Positions 61,877 through 64,000 of a DNA stretch of 64,000 nt are shown here, one piece after another. The stretch is from Dromaius novaehollandiae. Lineage: Eukaryota > Chordata > Aves > Casuariiformes > Dromaiidae. The notes beneath the pieces were generated by a model that was given only the letters and a program-made list of their open reading frames with translations, did no database searches and was not told the DNA's origin. The stretch is from assembly GCF_036370855.1 (NCBI RefSeq), contig NC_088117.1:8308001-8372000 (forward strand), in the 5' to 3' direction. The position numbers and the translations under genes were made by a program. Numbering within the stretch: the stretch's first letter is position 1; each line of letters opens with the position of its first letter.

Positions 61877-62870
61877 GGCGCCGCGCTGCCCCCGATCCCC
61901 GCGTCCCCCCCGCCGGGCGCCGCGCGATGGCGTCACAGGGCGGCGCCGAAGCCGGCGGCCTCCGCCTGCCCGGAGGCGCTGAGGGCAGCGGCGCCCTCCC
62001 CCTCTGCCATGTAGCTACATGTACACACGTCTACGCACACACACATGTATACTGTGATATTCGCCCCCAGCAGCTCCCCCGCGCCGCTAACGGGCTTCCC
62101 GAGAGGTGAGTTCCCGCCCGAGCGGCCAGGCGTCGCTCGGCCCCCCCCGGCCTCGGCTGCGCGGGCTGCGGCGCTTTCCGCGGCGGCGGCCGCTCCCCCC
62201 GCCGCCCTCCCGGCTCCCCTCCGCGCTTTGCCCTCGGCCTGGCTGCCGCCGCCGCGGGAGCGGGACCCCGAGCGGCTCGGGGTTTCCAAACCCATCCTGT
62301 CCCCAAAGCGGGTGTTTCTCCGCCTGGGAGAAGGAAGGGGAACGGGGGGCAGGTTCCCTTCAGGGAGACCCCGCCTGGGCCCCGGGGCCGCTCTGCTTAA
62401 GGCGACGCCACCCGCGCCTCGGACCGCGCCGGCTGAAACGCAGCTGCGCCCCTGGGGCTAAAGGGAGGCAAACGCTATGGGCGGGCGGGAGGCCCCAAAC
62501 CACCCCCGGCGCCCCTCGGGCGGCCCCTCGCAGCGTCACCGGGGGCGGCGGCGGTGCCGGTGCGGAGCGGGGAGCCGCCGCCCGGCCCGGCCCCCGGCCC
62601 CTCCCCCGGGCTCGCTGCGCGCCGCCGCCGCCGCCGCCTCCCCGCGCTGCTCGGGGCGCCGCCGCCGCCGCCGCCGGGCCCGAAGGGCGGCCCAGCGCCG
62701 CCGCGGAGCCCCGGGCGCGGCGCATCGCGCAGGTGAGTGGCGGCCGCGGCTGCGGGCGGCGGGGGGCGGCGGCGGGGCCCGCCCGGCCCCGCGTCCCCGG
62801 GCCCCGCGGAGGAGGGGGCGGCGGCGGCGGCGGGGATGATGCAGCAGCGCCGCGGAGAAGGGCCGGGCGC
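61600..62870. promoter_or_regulatory. Bidirectional CpG island promoter, C9orf78 / USP20
   Basis: A very CpG-rich block covering C9orf78 exon 1 and the region to its right, with many GCC/CCG runs and GC boxes. In human, C9orf78 and USP20 lie head-to-head, and the same geometry fits here. A short CA/TG-rich patch (about 62,013-62,056) splits the island in two. Confidence 0.7.
62050..62732 (+). other. USP20: Putative 5' untranslated exon(s) of USP20
   Basis: USP20 is a ubiquitin-specific protease; none of its coding sequence is visible here. Two strong donor sites face right: GAGAG|gtgagt with exon end 62,105 and GCGCAG|gtgagt with exon end 62,732. Either could end a non-coding first exon; the second sits at the end of the densest CpG stretch. 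Frames spanning the region (such as 62106-62924) are composed of Pro, Arg, Ala and Gly and are not credible proteins. Identity rests on synteny only. Confidence 0.45.
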
Positions 62871-64000
62871 TGCCCCCCGTGTTGTTATTACTACCATCAT
62901 TTTTTTTGTGACCTCCAAAAGTAAAATGTGGTTTCCTTTGTCCGTTCTAAATAAAACATCTGGGTTTCCAAACGCGACGCGGTGCAAACGTCGAGCAAAT
63001 CAGAAATGCCTGTTTTCCGATGCTTTGTTGTCCCTAGGCCAGTTCAGTAAATGTTTCTTACCTCGGTATCTCACATATACGATGTCGCTAGTAACAGCTG
63101 CAGATAGTTATTTGTCTTGGAAGGTTATGCAATATGAGCGAGCAGGTACGTTAATTGTTTTGCGGATGAGCAGTACAAAGATTTTCTTTTTTTCATACAA
63201 ATATTTAGCCCATGCACGGTACCTTGTAAATGTGCATGCATCAGAAATTCTTGAAAGCTGACTGGAAGCAAAAAACAAAACCACGCAGCTTTTAGCAAAG
63301 AAAAAAAACAAAACCAGAAATGTGTTACCGTATAGGGCAGAGACACTGGTTTTTGGCAGCAATTTCAGCAACTGAAAGTAGGTTGCAGTTACTGTGGAAT
63401 TGTTCTGACATGTTCCTGGTCTGTTTTTCCAGAGCTCCTTCAGAAAGGCAGGCTGAAGGAGTGCCTGTTTTAAGGTAACTGCTTTTTTCATCGCGCGCAA
63501 TACGTTCTGCCAAACAAAGTGAAGCTTTCTGTCACTGCTTTCATTATTAATTGTTGCTCAAGAAACCAGGAGCTTAAGAGCTGTACGTTCCAGCTAAAGC
63601 TCTGCGGGCAGAGTCTCCGGGAGGTAGGGATTTGATAATTGTTTCTGAACCTTCTCTGCTTCTTTCAGTCAGGGCTGAGAGGTGAAAATGACCTTTTTCC
63701 TGTTTTATTCAAAAAGAGAAGCTCTAAGTGGGAAGGTCAGCATTCAGTGCTGGAAAATTTTAAGGCATGTTTTTAATTTTAAGTAGATGACTGGTCCTAT
63801 AGAATTCAGTAAAACCATCCACATCCACAAGACTGTACTGAGCATACTGTGCTCCAAAACCAGTTCCCATTAGCTTAAGCTGGTAAAGATTAAGGGGCCT
63901 GGAGTTAATTTTAAAATATTCTGTTCATTAGGCTTTCTCTGACCCCAGGGAATGGATGAGAAATCAAGGAAGGCAAAATAGCAAAGATGGCACTACTTTT
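62733..64000 (+). other. Probable first intron of USP20
   Basis: After the CpG island the sequence becomes ordinary AT-richer DNA with no recognisable exon or repeat. The coding exons would lie right of the window. Confidence 0.4.

Noticed and set aside
62106-62924. 272-residue plus-strand frame in the CpG island
   Set aside because: Pro/Arg/Ala/Gly-rich product of CpG-island composition crossing a strong splice donor; more likely untranslated exon and intron of USP20.
1-64000. CRISPR arrays, bacterial operons, rRNA or tRNA genes, and retroviral elements
   Set aside because: None recognised; the window is intron-split vertebrate DNA and I saw no direct-repeat array, cloverleaf or LTR pair.

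Overview
The window is vertebrate nuclear DNA, most likely from a bird; another sauropsid is not excluded. It has intron-split genes with GT-AG junctions, CpG-island promoters, worn CR1-type LINE fragments and old MIR-type SINE fragments. The gene order PTGES - torsin cluster - C9orf78 - (USP20) matches the block on human 9q34.11. Five protein-coding genes can be read from start to stop; in each the exon lengths sum to a whole number of codons.

Layout. 1-1260: probable 3' UTR tail of a plus-strand gene, PRRX2 by synteny, ending at a polyA signal. 1260-11.7 kb: no coding signal, one CR1-like fragment, possible long PTGES 3' UTR. 11.7-17.9 kb: PTGES (minus, 3 exons, 146 aa). 17.9-36.7 kb: an 18.8-kb gene-free interval with two antisense CR1/L3-type fragments, MIR pieces and a G-poor low-complexity block. 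36.7-40.05 kb: a five-exon torsin (plus, 334 aa), an additional paralogue without a counterpart at this place in human. 41.5-44.4 kb: TOR1B (plus, 342 aa). 49.5-54.05 kb: TOR1A (minus, 341 aa), tail-to-tail with TOR1B. 55.55-61.88 kb: C9orf78 (minus, 290 aa, 9 exons). 61.9-64 kb: CpG island and first untranslated exon(s) of a plus-strand gene, USP20 by synteny.

How the genes relate. PTGES is the terminal membrane enzyme of PGE2 synthesis. The three torsins are ER/nuclear-envelope AAA+ proteins with the same exon plan (exon 3 is 176 bp and exon 4 is 128 bp in all three), which points to local tandem duplication. C9orf78 is a spliceosome-associated nuclear protein.

The most interesting object is the third torsin. 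It keeps the ER signal, Walker A lysine, sensor 1 Asn and the Gly-Cys-Lys sensor 2, but the Walker B aspartate is Ser, Walker A ends in Lys-Ser instead of Lys-Asn, and the glutamate pair hit by the human DYT1 dystonia deletion is Leu-Ala. A CpG-decaying minisatellite with a 130-bp higher-order unit in C9orf78 intron 1, and promoter motifs of TOR1A and TOR1B, are the other points of note.
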